Source: an uncultured Pelagibacteraceae bacterium (GTDB lineage: Bacteria > Pseudomonadota > Alphaproteobacteria > Pelagibacterales > Pelagibacteraceae). From it: DNA of 35,119 nucleotides. Below are positions 33,583 to 35,119 of this stretch, one piece after another. The stretch's first letter is position 1; each line of letters begins with the position of its first letter. The position numbers were made by a program, and so were the translations under genes. The notes under the pieces are model-generated. The model ran no database searches. It was not told where the DNA came from and saw only the letters and a program-made list of their open reading frames with translations. The stretch covers positions 1-35,119 of the forward strand of contig CACEMG010000011.1 of NCBI GenBank assembly GCA_902560565.1, given 5' to 3'.

Positions 33583-35010
33583 ATGTTAAATAGTATTAGA
33601 AATTTTTCAAAAACAATAACAGCAAAAATATTCTTATTTATTGTTGCTGTGCCTTTTGTTTTTTGGGGGATGGGTGATGTATTTACAAGTGGAAATACAA
33701 ATTCTTTAGCGAAGATAAATAATGAAAATATATCTACAGAGGATTTTGTTGATCATATCAATAGGCTAAATATAAATCAAAACGTAATTAAAGACAGAAT
33801 AGACGATAATATTCTTGAGGAGATTCTTAGCAGATTAATTTCAAACAAATTAATTGAATTAGAAATAAAAGAAGCAAATTTATTAATATCTGATAAAATT
33901 CTAGCTGAAAGAATTAAAACAAACACAAACTTTGTAGATGAAAATTTGAATTTTTCTAGGACAAAATATGAAAAATTTTTACTTTCAAATAATTTAACCG
34001 CAAGTGAATTTGAAAAAAATTTTAAAGAAAATGAATTTCAAGAAGAATTATTTAATTATTTAGGTGGTGGTATTAAATCACCTATTTTTTTAATAAATAA
34101 TACTTATGAAGAAGAGACTAAAAAAATTAATATTGAATTTATTAATCTTGAAAATATTTATCCAAAAAAGGAAAGTATCATAAATAAAGATATCGAAAAT
34201 TATATAAATAGAAATAGAGAAATACTTAAAAAAGATTATATAGATTTTTCTTATTCTACAGTAACACCTATGGATTTAATTGGTCTTGATGAATATAATG
34301 ATGAATTTTTTACAAAAATAGATGAAATCGAGACAGGGTTATTAAATAATATAAGTTTTAATGATACAATTAAAACATATAATTTGAAGAGTGTATCTAA
34401 AAAGGAGTTTATACCACAATCTAATAAAGACGAATTAGAAGCTAAAATTTATAAACTTAGAAATAACGAAAAATTTGGAATTATTGATGAAGGTGATTTT
34501 TTTGTAATTTACGAAATCACAAAAATTGATAATAAAATTCCAAATTTAAACGATACCTATTTCGTAAATCAGATAAAGCAATTTATATTTAATGAAAATA
34601 AATTTAAATATAATAAAGATATTTTAAAAAAAATTAATGATAATAATTTTTTTGATAGTGATTTTAAAAATCTGGTTACCAAAGAAATAAAAATCGAGAA
34701 AATGCTAATTAAATCTAAAAATGACGAAGAAAAATTTACACCAGATTCGCTTGAAATAATTTACTCTCTTCCAATTAAAAGCTTCACATTAGTTACAGAC
34801 AATGAAAAAAACGTTTATCTTGTAAAAATTCTAAATCATAAAATAGATAAAATGCTCAATAATAATGAAATTAAAAATATTTATACTATAGAAGCAAATA
34901 ATTTAATAAAAAATAAAATATTCCAATCTTATGATGTTTATTTGAACTCTAAATACTCTATAAAAATAAATGAAAAAACACTAGAAAGAGTGAAAAACTA
35001 TTTTAGATAA
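33583..35010 (+). CDS. PpiD/SurA-type membrane-anchored folding factor
   Basis: Periplasmic chaperone-like protein of 475 residues. A single N-terminal membrane anchor (about 14-32, AKIFLFIVAVPFVFWGMGDVF) is followed by the SurA_N_3-type chaperone helices (LAKINNENISTEDFVDHINRL, ISNKLIELEIKEANLLISDKIL, TKYEKFLLSNNLTASEFEKNF), as in PpiD. The second half (about 230-475) should hold the parvulin domain, but I cannot see its conserved core, so isomerase activity is doubtful. It is shorter than E. coli PpiD (about 620). It is followed by a probable trpE overlapping by one base (TAATG), an order common in alphaproteobacteria. Confidence 0.82.
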   Translation: MLNSIRNFSKTITAKIFLFIVAVPFVFWGMGDVFTSGNTNSLAKINNENISTEDFVDHINRLNINQNVIKDRIDDNILEEILSRLISNKLIELEIKEANLLISDKILAERIKTNTNFVDENLNFSRTKYEKFLLSNNLTASEFEKNFKENEFQEELFNYLGGGIKSPIFLINNTYEEETKKINIEFINLENIYPKKESIINKDIENYINRNREILKKDYIDFSYSTVTPMDLIGLDEYNDEFFTKIDEIETGLLNNISFNDTIKTYNLKSVSKKEFIPQSNKDELEAKIYKLRNNEKFGIIDEGDFFVIYEITKIDNKIPNLNDTYFVNQIKQFIFNENKFKYNKDILKKINDNNFFDSDFKNLVTKEIKIEKMLIKSKNDEEKFTPDSLEIIYSLPIKSFTLVTDNEKNVYLVKILNHKIDKMLNNNEIKNIYTIEANNLIKNKIFQSYDVYLNSKYSIKINEKTLERVKNYFR

Positions 35011-35119
35011 TGCTGAATAGAAGTTATAAAAATTTTAAGTTTCAACATCAAAGTAAAATTAACCAAGTTTTATATTTAGAAAAAAAAATAAAAAATAATA
35101 ATCAAATATTAAGTCTAAT
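35010..35119 (+). CDS. Start of a gene, probably anthranilate synthase component I (partial)
   Basis: Open frame from ATG at 35010, overlapping the ppiD-like stop (TAATG) and running off the window after 36 codons. The visible residues start MLNRSYKNFKFQHQSK and contain no motif that fixes a function. trpE is proposed only from gene order (ppiD followed by trpE) and a loose similarity to TrpE N-termini. Confidence 0.55.
   Translation, partial: MLNRSYKNFKFQHQSKINQVLYLEKKIKNNNQILSL

Noticed and set aside
1-35119. CRISPR arrays, insertion sequences, phage genes, toxin-antitoxin or defence modules
   Set aside because: No spaced direct repeats, transposase or integrase motifs, or known defence-family proteins were recognised on either strand.

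Overview
The window looks like a streamlined, very AT-rich alphaproteobacterial genome, most likely of the SAR11 (Pelagibacterales) clade. The basis is base composition (very low GC by eye), lysine/asparagine/isoleucine-rich proteins, almost no intergenic DNA, many stop/start overlaps (TAATG, ATGA), and the family content: an aapJQMP-type amino-acid ABC system, pstSCA with phoR, ntrYX without ntrBC, and fused ispDF. I see no insertion sequence, prophage, CRISPR array or rRNA. No stretch longer than 300 bases lacks a gene.

Layout, left to right. (1) 1-4458, minus strand: phosphate-starvation block phoR > pstS > pstC > pstA (pstA runs off the left edge). Three Pho-box-like 18-mers stand before phoR, pstS and pstC, and a strong hairpin terminator separates pstS from pstC. 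(2) 4502-10382, minus: valS > ilvD > manC-like > SMR-family membrane protein, tightly overlapping. The manC gene is split by a one-base frameshift in an A7 run. (3) 10498-10697, plus: tRNA-Cys and tRNA-Asn. The tRNA-Asn CCA end touches the stop codon of the convergent gene. (4) 10698-13184, minus: a membrane-anchored PQQ-type dehydrogenase and an XRE-type regulator. (5) 13335-17597, minus: aapJ > (terminator) > aapQ > aapM > aapP, a general L-amino-acid importer. (6) 17762-19053, minus: a GT4 glycosyltransferase and tRNA-Arg(UCU). (7) 19079-24990, minus: ntrY > ntrX > trkA > trkH, two-component regulation followed by potassium uptake. (8) 25025-27088, plus: ispDF > pgpA > pncC/cinA-like. (9) 27071-33525, minus: tpiA > secG > pyrG > kdsA > eno > ftsB-like > lipA > ratA/COQ10-like. 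(10) 33583-35119, plus: a ppiD/surA-like chaperone and the start of a gene that is probably trpE.

Most genes are housekeeping genes in an order close to the alphaproteobacterial ancestral order (eno-ftsB-[pdh]-lipA-ratA-cinA-ispDF-[dusB-ntrBC]-ntrYX-trkA), with the bracketed blocks missing here. The points most worth a second look are: NtrX without the sigma54-contacting GAFTGA motif; an SMR-type transporter with glycine where the essential membrane glutamate should be; a TrkH with a degenerate fourth filter loop; the broken manC; three Pho boxes with identical geometry, two of them almost touching the start codon; and the same binding-protein/terminator/permease arrangement in both ABC operons. 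I found no clearly new multi-gene system.
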